Shown: in pieces, positions 17,289 to 26,864 of the stretch
Position numbering within the stretch: position 1 is the stretch's first letter
Layout: every line of letters begins with the position of its first letter
Assembly (NCBI GenBank): GCA_021463505.1
Contig: JAJTYR010000007.1
Location: forward strand, 27,120 to 91,119
Reading direction: 5' to 3'
DNA from: Burkholderiaceae bacterium
GTDB lineage: Bacteria > Pseudomonadota > Gammaproteobacteria > Burkholderiales > Burkholderiaceae_E
DNA length: 64,000 bases
Position numbers and translations under genes: made by a program
The notes under the pieces: model-generated
What the model was told of the DNA's origin: nothing
Database searches by the model: none
What the model saw: only the letters and a program-made list of their open reading frames with translations

Positions 17289-19639
17289 TGGAATCGCTCG
17301 AGTTGTTTCCCGCCGCCGGCGAGCCCGGCGACGGTTCCGGCGAGGGGCTGACGCTTGCCGAGTATGCCGAACGCGCCTACCTCGACTACGCGGTCTCGGT
17401 GGTCAAGGGGCGTGCGCTGCCCGACGTCTGCGACGGCCAGAAGCCGGTGCAGCGGCGCATCCTGTACGCGATGAACGAGATGGGACTGGGGCCGGCGGCC
17501 AAGCCGGTCAAGTCCGCGCGCGTGGTCGGCGACGTGCTCGGCAAGTACCATCCGCACGGCGACGTGGCGGCCTACGACGCGCTGGTGCGCATGGCGCAGT
17601 CGTTCACGCTGCGCTATCCGCTGGTCGACGGGCAGGGCAACTTCGGCTCGCGCGACGGCGACGGCGCAGCGGCGATGCGCTACACCGAGGCGCGGCTCAC
17701 GCGCTACGCGAAGCTGCTGCTCGACGAGATCGACCTGGGGACGGTCGACCTCGCCGCCAACTACGATGGCTCCACCGAGGAGCCGCTGCTGCTGCCGGCG
17801 CGGCTGCCGATGGTGCTTCTGAACGGCGCCTCGGGCATTGCGGTGGGCATGGCCACCGAGATTCCGCCACACAACCTGCGCGAGGTGGCCGCAGCCGCCG
17901 TGGCGGTGCTGAAGAAGCCGCAGACGGGGCTCGACGCGTTGCTCGAGCTGGTTCCGGGTCCCGATTTTCCGGGCGGCGGACAGGTGATCTCGCCCCCCGC
18001 CGACCTGCACGAGATCTACGCTTCGGGGCGCGGCTCGGTCAAGGTGCGCGCGCGCCACGAGATCGAGGAGCTGGCCCGCGGGCAGTGGCAACTGGTGGTC
18101 ACCGAGTTGCCGCACGGCGTGTCCGCACAGAAGGTGCTCGAGGAGATCGAGGAGCTCAGCAATCCGAAGGTGCGTCCGGGCCGCAAGTCGGTCACGCCCG
18201 AGCAGCTGCAGCTCAGGCAGGCCGTGCTGGCGGTGCTCGATGCGGTGCGCGACGAATCGGGCAAGGACGCGCCGGTGCGGCTGGTGTTCGAGCCGAAGAC
18301 CTCGCGCATCGACCAGCACGAACTGCTGCGCGTGTTGCGCGCGCACACCAGTCTCGAGACCGGCGTGCCGATCAACCTGGTGATGATCGGCGTCGACGGC
18401 CGGCCGCGCCAGAAGGGGCTGGCTGCGATCCTCGCCGAGTGGTGCGAATTCCGCGTGCGCACCGTGACGCGGCGCTGCGAGCACCGGCTCGGCAGGGTGG
18501 GCGAGCGCATCCACATCCTCGAGGGGCGGCAGCTGGTGCTGCTGAATATCGACGAAGTGATCCGCATCATTCGCGCCTCCGACGAACCGAAGCCGGCGCT
18601 GGTCGCAGCGTTCGCACTGAGCGAACGGCAGGCCGACGACATCCTGGAGATCCGGCTGCGCCAGCTGGCGCGGCTCGAGGCGATCCGCATCGAACGCGAG
18701 CTCGCCGAGCTGCGCGCCGAGCGCGAGGCCCTCGAGGCACTGCTTGCCAGCCCGGCGGCGATGCGCCGGCAGGTGATCCGCGAGATCGAGGCCGACGCGA
18801 AGGAATACGGCGATGCGCGGCGCACGCTGATCGAGGCGGCCGAGCGCACCACGGTGGCGTTGCGCGTGCCCGAGGAGCCGGTCACCGTGATCGTCTCGGA
18901 GAAGGGCTGGGTGCGCGCGCGCCAGGGTCACGGCCACGACGCGTCGCAGTTCGGCTACAAGGCGGGCGACGGGCCCTACGGTGCCTTCGAGGTGATGACC
19001 ACCGACCAGCTGTTCGCGATCGCGACCAACGGCCGCGTCTACTCGGTGCCGGTGGCGCAGCTGCCGTCGGCGCGCGGCGACGGTGCGCCGATCACGAGCT
19101 TCGTCGAGCTCGAACCCGGCTCGCGGATCGACCACGCATTCGCCACGTCGCTGGAGACGGGCGTGTTGCTCGCCAGCAGCGGCGGCAACGGCCTGCTGTG
19201 CCAGGGCGCCGACCTGGTGGGCCGCACGCGCCAGGGCAAGGCGTTCCTGTCGCTGGACGAAGGCCAGGCGCCGCTGCGCCCGGCGCTGTTCGCGCCGGGC
19301 ATGGCACAGGTGCTGTGCGTGTCCGTGGAAGGCAAGGCGCTGGTGATCGGTCTGCACGAAGTGAAAGTGCTCAGGAGCGGCGGGCGTGGCGTGATCCTGA
19401 TGGGGCTCGACGCGACGGATGCGCTGCGCCAGGCGATCGTCTTCGGCGATGCCGGCGTGCGGGTGCGCGGTGCGGGGCGCGGCGGCAAGGCGCTCGACCG
19501 GGTGTTCGGCGCCGGTGCGCTCCGGGCCTGGGCGGGCGCGCGCGCGCGCAAGGGGCGTTTCCTCGAGCCCCGGGTGCGGGAAGCCAGGCTCGAGCTGGCG
19601 GGCCGGACGAACGGTACCGACCGGGCAGATCGAGGGTGA
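17288..19639 (+). CDS. parC: DNA topoisomerase IV subunit A
   Basis: DNA cleavage and rejoining subunit of topoisomerase IV, 783 residues. The catalytic tyrosine is Y132 in [10 protein letters not shown]. The breakage-reunion domain runs to about 500, and a short beta-pinwheel domain follows, as expected for ParC rather than GyrA. In the quinolone-contact loop [14 protein letters not shown], position 93, which aligns with Ser80 of the E. coli enzyme, is valine; the acidic position is kept as D97. The C-terminal about 60 residues are basic (GARARKGRF). Coupled to parE by a one-base overlap. Confidence 0.95.
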   Translation: MESLELFPAAGEPGDGSGEGLTLAEYAERAYLDYAVSVVKGRALPDVCDGQKPVQRRILYAMNEMGLGPAAKPVKSARVVGDVLGKYHPHGDVAAYDALVRMAQSFTLRYPLVDGQGNFGSRDGDGAAAMRYTEARLTRYAKLLLDEIDLGTVDLAANYDGSTEEPLLLPARLPMVLLNGASGIAVGMATEIPPHNLREVAAAAVAVLKKPQTGLDALLELVPGPDFPGGGQVISPPADLHEIYASGRGSVKVRARHEIEELARGQWQLVVTELPHGVSAQKVLEEIEELSNPKVRPGRKSVTPEQLQLRQAVLAVLDAVRDESGKDAPVRLVFEPKTSRIDQHELLRVLRAHTSLETGVPINLVMIGVDGRPRQKGLAAILAEWCEFRVRTVTRRCEHRLGRVGERIHILEGRQLVLLNIDEVIRIIRASDEPKPALVAAFALSERQADDILEIRLRQLARLEAIRIERELAELRAEREALEALLASPAAMRRQVIREIEADAKEYGDARRTLIEAAERTTVALRVPEEPVTVIVSEKGWVRARQGHGHDASQFGYKAGDGPYGAFEVMTTDQLFAIATNGRVYSVPVAQLPSARGDGAPITSFVELEPGSRIDHAFATSLETGVLLASSGGNGLLCQGADLVGRTRQGKAFLSLDEGQAPLRPALFAPGMAQVLCVSVEGKALVIGLHEVKVLRSGGRGVILMGLDATDALRQAIVFGDAGVRVRGAGRGGKALDRVFGAGALRAWAGARARKGRFLEPRVREARLELAGRTNGTDRADRG

Positions 19640-19757
19640 CGTGCCGGCGGCTTGAAATGCGCCGTGCCGCCCTCATTTGCGCGCGAGCCGGCGCGCTCGC
19701 AGGCAGGCCGCTGCGCGCAGCGGCGCGCGCGCAGACCAACGAATCGGGGAACACGAG

Positions 19758-21815
19758 ATGGGTGCGATGAAGGAAACACTGGGATTCCAGACCGAAGTCA
19801 GGCAGCTGCTGCAGTTGATGATCCACTCGCTGTACAGCAACCGCGAGATCTTCCTGCGCGAGCTGATCTCCAACGCCTCCGACGCCTGCGACAAGCTGCG
19901 CTTCGAGGCGCTGGACCAGCCCGGGCTGTACGAGGGCGACGGCGAACTGCGCATCCGCATCGAGATCGATCCGGATGCGCGCACGCTCACGGTGTCCGAC
20001 AACGGCGTCGGCCTGTCGCGCGAGGAGGCCGTCGAGCACCTGGGCACGATCGCGCGCTCGGGCACGCGCGAGTTCTTCGGCCGGCTCTCGGGCGACCAGG
20101 CGAAGGACGCGCAGCTGATCGGCCAGTTCGGCGTCGGCTTCTATTCCTCCTTCATCGTCGCCGACCGCGTCACCGTGATCTCCCGCCGGGCCGGCCTGGC
20201 GGCGGCCGAGGCGGTGCGCTGGGAGTCCGACGGCAGCGGCGAGTTCTCGGTCGAGACGGTCGAGAAGGCCGGGCGCGGCACCGACGTGATCCTGCACCTG
20301 CGCGGCAAGCCGACCGAGGGTGCCGAAGGCGCCGAAGGAGCCGGGGGCCCCGGGGGGGCCGAAGCCGGCAGCGACGGCCCGGGCTTCGACGACCTGCTCT
20401 CGCCGTGGACCATCAAGTCGATCGTGCGTCGCTACTCCGACCACATCTCGCTGCCGATCCTGATGCGCAAGGAAGAATGGGACGCCGAGGCCAAGCAGAT
20501 GCGCCCCACCGACGACTGGGAGACCGTCAACCAGGCGAGCGCGCTGTGGGCGCGGCCGAAGGCCGAGATCGACGACGAACAGTACCGCTCGTTCTACAAG
20601 CACCTCGCGCACGGCGAGGGCGAGCCGCTCGCCTGGACGCACAACCGCGTCGAGGGCCGCACCGAGTACACGCAGCTGCTCTACATCCCGTCGCGCGCGC
20701 CGTTCGACCTGTGGGACCGCCAGCGCCGCAGCGGCGTGCGGCTGTACGTGCGCCGCGTGTTCATCATGGAGGATGCCGAGCAGTTGCTGCCGGCGTGGCT
20801 GCGCTTCGTGCGCGGCGTGATCGACTCGAACGACCTGCCGCTGAACGTCTCGCGCGAGATCCTGCAGGAAAGCCGCGACGTGCGCGCGATCCGCGAAGGC
20901 TGCACGAAGCGCGTGCTGTCGCTGCTCGAGGACATGGCCGGCGAGCGCGCCGACGACTACGCGAAGTTCTGGAGCGAGTTCGGCCAGGTGGTCAAGGAGG
21001 GCGTCGGCGAAGACCACGCGAATCGCGAGCGCATCGCGAAACTGCTGCGCTTCGCCTCCACCGCCTCGGACGACGACGCGCAGGCGGCCTCGCTGGCCGA
21101 CTACGTGGGCCGCATGAAGGAAGGGCAGAAGAAGATCTGGTACGTCACCGCCGACACGCCGGCGGCTGCACGCAGCAGTCCGCACCTGGAGGTGTTTCGC
21201 AGGAAGGGCGTCGAGGTGCTGCTGCTCACCGATCGCGTGGACGAGTGGATGCTGAACTTCCTCGCGGCGCACGACGGGCACGAACTCGCGTCGGTGGCGC
21301 GCGGCGGGCTGGACCTCGATGCGCTCGAGGACGAAGCCGAGAAGGCCGCTTCGCAGCAGGCCGCCGAGGAGTACGCCGCGCTGGTCGACGGCATCCGCGG
21401 CGCCCTCGGCGAGGCGGTGAAGGAGGTGCGCGTCACGCGCCGGCTCACCGACTCCGCCGCCTGCCTGGTGTCGGACGAAGGCGAGATCAGCGGCCACCTG
21501 CAGCGGTTGCTCGAGCAGGCTGGCCAGAAGGCGCCGCCCCGCAAGCCGATCCTCGAGATCAACCCGCAGCATCCGTTGCTCGTGCGCGCGCGCAGCGAGC
21601 GCGAGCGCATCGGTGACTGGTCGCGACTGCTGTTCGACCAGGCGGTGCTCGCCGAAGGCGGGCAACTGGAGGATCCGGCTGGCTTCGTGCGGCGGATGAA
21701 CGCGATGCTGGTTGCGGCGCCCGCTGCGCCGGGCGCTTGCGGGGCGCCGAACGCAACCGCTGCGCCGCCGGCATCCGACACACCGGCATCCGACACACCG
21801 GCGGGCGCGGGCTGA
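19758..21815 (+). CDS. htpG: Chaperone HtpG (bacterial Hsp90)
   Basis: ATP-dependent cytoplasmic chaperone, 685 residues, slightly longer than usual. The N-terminal ATPase domain has [25 protein letters not shown] and [15 protein letters not shown]; the middle domain has [16 protein letters not shown] and [14 protein letters not shown]. Two oddities explain the extra length: a Gly/Ala/Glu-rich insertion at about 185-207 in the linker between the ATPase and middle domains, and a tail with a tandem ASDTP repeat. ATG 19758 is preferred because GGGGA lies 6 bases upstream; ATG 19767 is an alternative. The glycosylase gene starts 4 bases after its stop. Confidence 0.94.
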   Translation: MGAMKETLGFQTEVRQLLQLMIHSLYSNREIFLRELISNASDACDKLRFEALDQPGLYEGDGELRIRIEIDPDARTLTVSDNGVGLSREEAVEHLGTIARSGTREFFGRLSGDQAKDAQLIGQFGVGFYSSFIVADRVTVISRRAGLAAAEAVRWESDGSGEFSVETVEKAGRGTDVILHLRGKPTEGAEGAEGAGGPGGAEAGSDGPGFDDLLSPWTIKSIVRRYSDHISLPILMRKEEWDAEAKQMRPTDDWETVNQASALWARPKAEIDDEQYRSFYKHLAHGEGEPLAWTHNRVEGRTEYTQLLYIPSRAPFDLWDRQRRSGVRLYVRRVFIMEDAEQLLPAWLRFVRGVIDSNDLPLNVSREILQESRDVRAIREGCTKRVLSLLEDMAGERADDYAKFWSEFGQVVKEGVGEDHANRERIAKLLRFASTASDDDAQAASLADYVGRMKEGQKKIWYVTADTPAAARSSPHLEVFRRKGVEVLLLTDRVDEWMLNFLAAHDGHELASVARGGLDLDALEDEAEKAASQQAAEEYAALVDGIRGALGEAVKEVRVTRRLTDSAACLVSDEGEISGHLQRLLEQAGQKAPPRKPILEINPQHPLLVRARSERERIGDWSRLLFDQAVLAEGGQLEDPAGFVRRMNAMLVAAPAAPGACGAPNATAAPPASDTPASDTPAGAG
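21771..21800 (+). repeat. Two exact tandem copies of a 15-bp unit in the htpG tail
   Basis: GCATCCGACACACCG occurs twice head to tail and encodes the repeated ASDTP of the HtpG C-terminus. The unit length keeps the frame, so copy number could vary without disrupting the protein. Confidence 0.9.
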
Positions 21816-21819
21816 ACGC

Positions 21820-22302
21820 GTGCTGCGCGGGCTCGCCCCGGTCGTCGATCGCGCCTCGCGGCTGCTGCTGCTCGGCAGCTTTCCGGGTGAGGCGTCGCTC
21901 GCGGCCGGATGCTACTACGCGCATCCACGCAACCAGTTCTGGCCGATCCTCGGGCGCGTGCTCGGCCTGCCGCTCGCCGACTGGCCGTTCGAGCAGCGCT
22001 ATCGCGCGGTGCTCGACGCAGGACTGGCGATCTGGGACGTCTATGCCGGGTGCCGGCGCGAGGGCAGCCTCGACAGCCGCATCCGCGACGCCGCGGCCAA
22101 CGACTTCGAGACGATGCTGCGGCGCGCACCGGGCCTGCACGCGGTACTGTTCAACGGCCGCGCCGCCGGGCGCTACGAACCGTGGTTCGCGGGCCGCGGG
22201 CTGCCCACGCGCGTCCTGCCGTCGACCAGTCCGGCGTTCGCCGCAATGAGCGCGGCGTGCAAGCTCGAGCGCTGGCGCGAGGCAATCGAGACGCTTCGTT
22301 GA
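21820..22302 (+). CDS. Hypoxanthine-DNA glycosylase-like protein (uracil-DNA glycosylase superfamily)
   Basis: A 160-residue protein with the TIGR04274-type pattern: LLLLGSFPGEASLAAGCYYAHPRNQFWPIL at 14-43 region by region, GLAIWDVYAGCRREGSLDS, then NDFETMLRR and VLFNGRAAGRYEP. Such proteins remove deaminated bases, hypoxanthine in characterised examples, from DNA. GTG 21820 is taken because homology begins there and it follows the htpG stop by 4 bases; the in-frame ATG at 21712 would overlap htpG and give a histidine/arginine-rich nonsense extension. Base-excision specificity is known from the family, not shown here. Confidence 0.8.
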   Translation: MLRGLAPVVDRASRLLLLGSFPGEASLAAGCYYAHPRNQFWPILGRVLGLPLADWPFEQRYRAVLDAGLAIWDVYAGCRREGSLDSRIRDAAANDFETMLRRAPGLHAVLFNGRAAGRYEPWFAGRGLPTRVLPSTSPAFAAMSAACKLERWREAIETLR

Positions 22303-23057
22303 GGCGCACGTGCGACACCGCGATCACGCTGTCCGAGGAGGACGGCGTGCGCTACCTGCACTTCGGCTCGCCGTGGGTGCAGGGAGCGATGCGCATCGCG
22401 CGACCGTTTGGGCTCGAGATCGACTACGTGCGCGACATGATGGCCTGGCTGCTGTTTCTCGCGCCGCCCGCGCACATCCTGCAACTGGGGCTGGGTGCCG
22501 CCGCGCTGACGAAGTACTGCTGGCGCCGCTTTCCCGGCTCCGCCGTCACCGCCGTGGAGCGCAGCCCGGCGGTGATCGCCAGCGCACGCCGCGACTTTGC
22601 GCTGCCCGCCGACGATGCGCGGCTGCGCGTGGTCTGCGCCGACGCCGGCGAGTTCGTCGCACGCGCGTCCGGGCGCGGCCGTTACGGCGTCGTCCAGGTC
22701 GACCTCTACGACCGTCAGGCGCGCGGCCCGGTCATCGACAGTCTCGCGTTCTACCGGCGCTGCCGCAGCGTGCTCGCGACCTCGGGCGTGCTGGTGGTGA
22801 ATCTCTTCGGCGAGCACGACGCGTACCGGCGCAGCACCGGGCGCATCGGGGAGGCGTTCGGCGCACGCCTGCTCGCGTTGCCGCCGGTGCCTGCCGGCAA
22901 CGTGGTGCTGCTCGCGTTCAAGGGCCCGCCGTTGCAGATCGACTGGCAGGCGCTGCGGCACCGCGCGCGCGAACTCGACCGCACGGGCCTGCCCGCGCGC
23001 GCCTGGTTCGAGGCACTGCGCGGCCAGCAGGGGCGATCTGCACGGTTCGGAGTCTAG
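22299..23057 (+). CDS. Spermidine-synthase-like methyltransferase-fold protein
   Basis: A 252-residue protein with a Rossmann fold of the spermidine synthase/SAM-binding class: LQLGLGAAALTKYCWRRF (glycine-rich cofactor loop), VTAVERSPAVI, VVCADAGEFV and VVQVDLYD. The opening ITLSEEDGVRYLHFG and WVQGAMRI is common to a betaproteobacterial subfamily of unknown substrate. No aminopropyl donor site can be confirmed. The start is probably TTG 22299, which overlaps the glycosylase stop by four bases; GTG 22347 is a weaker alternative. Coupled behind htpG and the glycosylase gene. Confidence 0.75.
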   Translation: MRRTCDTAITLSEEDGVRYLHFGSPWVQGAMRIARPFGLEIDYVRDMMAWLLFLAPPAHILQLGLGAAALTKYCWRRFPGSAVTAVERSPAVIASARRDFALPADDARLRVVCADAGEFVARASGRGRYGVVQVDLYDRQARGPVIDSLAFYRRCRSVLATSGVLVVNLFGEHDAYRRSTGRIGEAFGARLLALPPVPAGNVVLLAFKGPPLQIDWQALRHRARELDRTGLPARAWFEALRGQQGRSARFGV

Positions 23058-23838
23058 TACGCCGACCCGGAGGTATCGCAGCAGACCGTGCCTGGCAAAG
23101 TCGAAGCCCGATACCACCCTGGAGCCGGTGTCGCCGCGCATTGCCGTGCGTATCGTCGGGGTCGGCGGCATGCCGGTGCGCCGGGCCCCGCCCACACGAG
23201 AACGTCGCAGGGCGGGTGCCTGGTGTCTCTGAATCGCGCCGGTCCGGTCGCGCACGCGGCGGGCGCAGCCTCGGCCGGATCGAGGCCGCTCACATCACCG
23301 GCATGACACAGCCCAGGGTGTCTCAGGTTCGACGCTACAAGCTGCAGAACGTCCCGCTGGAGCGTCTGATGCAGGCGCTGGTCTTGCTGGCTCAGCATGT
23401 CGGGATCGTCGTTCGGCCAGCGCGGCGTGCGCGTACCGCCGGCATCACGGTCGCGGCTTGACGAGCCAGGCGAGCCGGAACCGCAATGAAATCCGCATAC
23501 GAAGACCGGAGTGACGGTCAGTCCGAGACCGTGATCGTTCTCTTGTGCCAGCGGCTGCCAGGGGTTTCCGTACAAGGCTTCGCAAGAGGGCCGGATGGGG
23601 GACGCGATGCCAGGTTTGTCGGTACGGCCGAGCTGCACCCGGGCAGGACGGCGCTGTAGAGATCTGTCCACGGCGGCGGACGTCGCTTGCGACGAACGCC
23701 TGCAGGAGTCCGCGAAACTCCGACCTTGCGAGCGGCGGCATCCCTGCGTGCAGCGCGTGCGTCGCGCGCCGGCCCTCCTTTTCGACCGTTCGTCCGGCGC
23801 TGCCCGCCTGCGGTGCGGCCCGCTGCTAGCCTGCCTGC
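23058..23838. other. Gene-poor region with decayed sequence
   Basis: These 781 bases hold no intact gene I can support. Codon-position bias is weaker than in neighbouring DNA on either strand. A 7-bp inverted repeat GGTATCG/CGATACC lies at 23072-23078 and 23109-23115. The stretch 23282-23461 encodes the C-terminal part of an XRE-type antitoxin. Remaining frames on both strands give compositionally ordinary but unrecognised peptides. It reads as the scar of a lost accessory locus. Confidence 0.55.
23282..23461 (+). pseudogene. Remnant of a HigA/XRE-family antitoxin (C-terminal part)
   Basis: Translation in one frame gives EAAHITGMTQPRVSQVRRYK, then LQNVPLERLMQALVLLAQHV and GIVVRPARR, ending GITVAA and a stop. 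This is the order seen in HTH_37-type antitoxins: recognition helix TQPRVS, the S/P-x-ERLM helix, a V-x-IVVRP strand and a basic tail. The N-terminal half and the first DNA-binding helices are missing in frame, and no RelE/HigB toxin is readable beside it. An ATG at 23303 could still express 52 residues, but they would lack a complete helix-turn-helix. Confidence 0.6.
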
Positions 23839-25659
23839 ATGAACGCGCGCACCGATCCCGGCACCGCCCCGGCCGCCGCATTGCCGCCGCTCGGGCAACC
23901 GGGGCGGCGCGTCACGGTCGAGGACCTGCTGCCGGCGCTGGTCGCCGACGGGCTGCTCGCGCCGGCCGATGCCGAAGCCGTGGGCCGCTACGCACGCCTG
24001 TCGAGCGCCGACCAGCACGCGCTGGTGGCGCTGGCGCGCCGCAAGCTGAAGGTGCCCGGCACCCACCGGCTGCTCGATCTGGACCTGCTCTGCCCGTGGT
24101 TCGCCCAGCGCGTGGGTCTGCCGTACGTGCACATCGACCCGCTCAAGGTCGACCTGTCGCGTGTCGCCGAGGTGATGTCGAGCCAGTACGCGACCCGCTT
24201 CAAGATCCTGCCGCTCGCGGTGAAGTCCGGCGAGATCACCATCGCGACCGCCGAGCCGTTCGTCACCGACTGGGTCGACGAACTGCGCGGGCTGCTCAAG
24301 CGCGAGATCCGGCGGGTGATCGCGAATCCGCAGGACATCGCGCACTTCATCGTCGAGTTCTTCACGCTGGCGCGCACCATCCGCGGGGCGCAAAAGAGCG
24401 GGGCGGCCGCGCACCAGAGCAACTTCGAGCAGCTGGTCGAACTGGGCCGCTCGGGTCGCAACCTCGATGCCAACGACCAGCACGTGGTCACGATCGTCGA
24501 CTGGCTCTGGCAGTACGCGTTCGAGCAGCGCGCCAGCGACATCCACATGGAGCCGCGGCGCGACACCGGCTCGATCCGCTTTCGCATCGACGGGGTGCTG
24601 CACAACGTCTACCAGGTGCCGGCGTCGGTGTTCGCGGCGATGACCAGTCGCATCAAGCTGCTCGGGCGCATGGACGTCATCGAGAAGCGGCGTCCCCAGG
24701 ACGGGCGCATCAAGACGCGCAACGCCGACGGCCGCGAGATCGAGTTGCGTCTGTCGACGCTGCCGACCGCGTTCGGCGAGAAGCTGGTGATGCGCGTCTT
24801 CGACCCCGAAGTGCTGGTGCGCGACTTCGCCGAACTCGGTCTCCAGGACGACGACCTGCAGACCTGGGAGGCGATGACCGCGCGGCCCAACGGCATCGTG
24901 CTGGTGACCGGGCCGACCGGCTCGGGCAAGACCACGACGCTGTACACCACGCTCAAGCAGCTGGCGACCGACGAAGTCAACGTGTGCACCGTCGAAGACC
25001 CGATCGAGATGGTGGAGCCGCGCTTCAACCAGATGCAGGTGCAGCACGGCATCGAGCTGGGCTTCGCCGACGGCATCCGCGCGCTGATGCGCCAGGACCC
25101 GGACATCATCATGGTCGGCGAGATCCGCGACCTGCAGACCGCCGAGATGGCGGTGCAGGCCGCGCTCACCGGCCACCTCGTGCTCTCGACGCTGCACACC
25201 AACGACGCACCGTCGGCGGTGACGCGCCTGCTCGATCTCGGCGTGCCGCCGTACCTGCTGAACGCCACGCTGATCGGCGTGATGGCGCAGCGCCTGGTGC
25301 GTACGCTGTGCGCAGCGTGCAAGCAGGAGGTCGACGCGCTCGCCGAGGAGGAATGGAACGCGCTGATCGCGCCGTTTCGCGCGGCGCGTCCGAAGCGCAT
25401 CCACCGGCCGGTCGGTTGCCTGGAGTGCCGGATGACCGGCTACCGCGGCCGCACCGGGCTGTACGAATTGCTGGTGGTCGATGCCGGGCTGCGCGCGCTG
25501 ATCGACGAGAAGCCGGACCTCGGCGCGATCCGCCGCCGTGCGATTCGCAGCGGGCTCAAGCCGCTGCGGCTGGCCGGTGCGCAGAGGATCGCCGCCGGCA
25601 TGACCACCTGCGAAGAGGTGCTGCGCGCCGCGCCGCCGATCGGTGATCAGGGGTTGTAG
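23839..25659 (+). CDS. GspE/PilB-family secretion ATPase, stand-alone
   Basis: Hexameric ATPase of the type II secretion/type IV pilus superfamily, 606 residues. The N-terminal T2SSE_N domain covers about 60-200. The ATPase core has the RASDIHMEPR segment, Walker A GPTGSGKTT at 358-366, the aspartate box TVEDPIE, Walker B-type DPDIIMVGEIRD and the histidine box GHLVLSTLHTNDAP. A zinc-binding tetracysteine follows (CAAC and CLEC). No other gsp or pil gene is adjacent, so the partner machine is encoded elsewhere. Start ATG 23839 begins directly at the homology and lacks a strong Shine-Dalgarno sequence. It is convergent with the VWA gene. Confidence 0.87.
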   Translation: MNARTDPGTAPAAALPPLGQPGRRVTVEDLLPALVADGLLAPADAEAVGRYARLSSADQHALVALARRKLKVPGTHRLLDLDLLCPWFAQRVGLPYVHIDPLKVDLSRVAEVMSSQYATRFKILPLAVKSGEITIATAEPFVTDWVDELRGLLKREIRRVIANPQDIAHFIVEFFTLARTIRGAQKSGAAAHQSNFEQLVELGRSGRNLDANDQHVVTIVDWLWQYAFEQRASDIHMEPRRDTGSIRFRIDGVLHNVYQVPASVFAAMTSRIKLLGRMDVIEKRRPQDGRIKTRNADGREIELRLSTLPTAFGEKLVMRVFDPEVLVRDFAELGLQDDDLQTWEAMTARPNGIVLVTGPTGSGKTTTLYTTLKQLATDEVNVCTVEDPIEMVEPRFNQMQVQHGIELGFADGIRALMRQDPDIIMVGEIRDLQTAEMAVQAALTGHLVLSTLHTNDAPSAVTRLLDLGVPPYLLNATLIGVMAQRLVRTLCAACKQEVDALAEEEWNALIAPFRAARPKRIHRPVGCLECRMTGYRGRTGLYELLVVDAGLRALIDEKPDLGAIRRRAIRSGLKPLRLAGAQRIAAGMTTCEEVLRAAPPIGDQGL

Positions 25660-25668
25660 TCACGCCTT

Positions 25669-25690
25669 GCGGGACCCCAAACCCCGCTTT
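25669..25690. terminator. Weak hairpin between convergent GspE-like and VWA genes
   Basis: GCGGG and CCCGC flank a 9-base loop and are followed by TTT on the plus strand, overlapping the stop codon of the VWA gene. The stem is short and the T-run minimal, so this is a tentative call. Confidence 0.25.
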
Positions 25691-26864
25691 ACCTGGAAAG
25701 ATCCCGCATCGCCCGCTCCAGCCCCTGCAGCGTCACCGGGTACATCCGGTGGTGCAGCACCTGGCGGATCACCGCGATCGACTGCCGGTACTCCCACACG
25801 CCCTCCGGCTCGGGATTGAGCCAGGCGAACTTCGGGAAGCGTTCCACCAGCCGGCGCAGCCAGACCGCGCCGGCTTCCTCGTTGTTGTATTCGACCGAGC
25901 CGCCGGGTTGCAGCACTTCGTACGGGCTCATCGTCGCGTCGCCGACGAAGATCAACCGGTAATCCGGGTTGTACCTGCGGATGACGTCCCAGGTTTCGAA
26001 GCGCTCGGCGTGGCGCCGGCGGTTGTTCTTCCACAGGAAGTCGTAGACGCAGTTGTGGAAGTAGTAGAACTCGAGGTGCTTGAACTCGCTGCGGGCGGCG
26101 GAGAACAGCTCCTCGGTCTGCCGGATGTGGTCGTCCATCGTGCCGCCGACGTCGAGCAGCATCAGCACCTTGATCGTGTTGTGCCGCTCGGGAACCATCC
26201 GGATGTCGAGCCAGCCGGCGTTGCGCGCGGTGCTGGCGATGGTGTCGTCCAGATCGAGCTCTTCGTCGGCGCCTTCACGTGCGAACCTGCGCAGCCGGCG
26301 CAGCGCGACCTTGATGTTGCGCGTGCCCAGTTCGACCTGGTCGTCGTAGTCGCGATAGGCGCGCTGCTCCCAGACCTTCACGGCGGTGCGGTTGCCCGCC
26401 GACGGGCCGCCGATGCGGATGCCTTCCGGGTTGTAGCCGCCGTTGCCGAACGGCGAAGTGCCGCCGGTGCCGATCCACTTGCTGCCGCCCTGGTGGCGTT
26501 CCTTCTGCTCGTCGAGCAGTTCGCGCAGCCGCTCGAGCAGCTTGTCTAGCCCGCCCATCGCCTGGATGGCCGCTTTTTCCTCGGCGGTGAATTCGCGCTG
26601 CAACTGGCGCTCGAGCCACTTCAGTGGCAGGTCCACGTCGATGCCGGGGATCGCCTGCACACCCTTGAAGTAGGCGCCGAAAGCGCGGTCGAACTTGTCG
26701 AAGTTGCGCTCGTCCTTCACCAGCACCGCGCGCGACAGGTGATAGAACTCGTCGATCGACGGGCCGATCACGTGCTCGCGCATCGCTTCGAGCAGCAGCA
26801 GGTATTCCTTGATCGAAACCGGCAGTCTCGCGTGCCGCAGGTGCAGGAAGAAGTCGATCAGCAT
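25689..26864 (-). CDS. VWA domain protein, CoxE-like
   Basis: A 391-residue cytoplasmic protein with a C-terminal von Willebrand factor A domain. The metal-ion-dependent adhesion site begins at D238 in MLLDVGGTMDD, a D-x-G-x-T form instead of D-x-S-x-S. The N-terminal 170 residues contain helices with basic and acidic stretches (ERQLQREFTAEEKAA) and a glycine-rich linker. Such proteins work with MoxR AAA ATPases to mature or remodel metalloenzymes, and a MoxR gene is present in the same operon. The gene overlaps the GNAT gene by 7 bases. ATG 26864 is the family start. Confidence 0.85.
   Translation of the reverse strand: MLIDFFLHLRHARLPVSIKEYLLLLEAMREHVIGPSIDEFYHLSRAVLVKDERNFDKFDRAFGAYFKGVQAIPGIDVDLPLKWLERQLQREFTAEEKAAIQAMGGLDKLLERLRELLDEQKERHQGGSKWIGTGGTSPFGNGGYNPEGIRIGGPSAGNRTAVKVWEQRAYRDYDDQVELGTRNIKVALRRLRRFAREGADEELDLDDTIASTARNAGWLDIRMVPERHNTIKVLMLLDVGGTMDDHIRQTEELFSAARSEFKHLEFYYFHNCVYDFLWKNNRRRHAERFETWDVIRRYNPDYRLIFVGDATMSPYEVLQPGGSVEYNNEEAGAVWLRRLVERFPKFAWLNPEPEGVWEYRQSIAVIRQVLHHRMYPVTLQGLERAMRDLSR

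Noticed and set aside
23518..25404. Minus-strand frame of over 600 codons through the gspE-like gene
   Set aside because: No recognisable domain and histidine/arginine-rich composition; the plus-strand gene shows all ATPase motifs.
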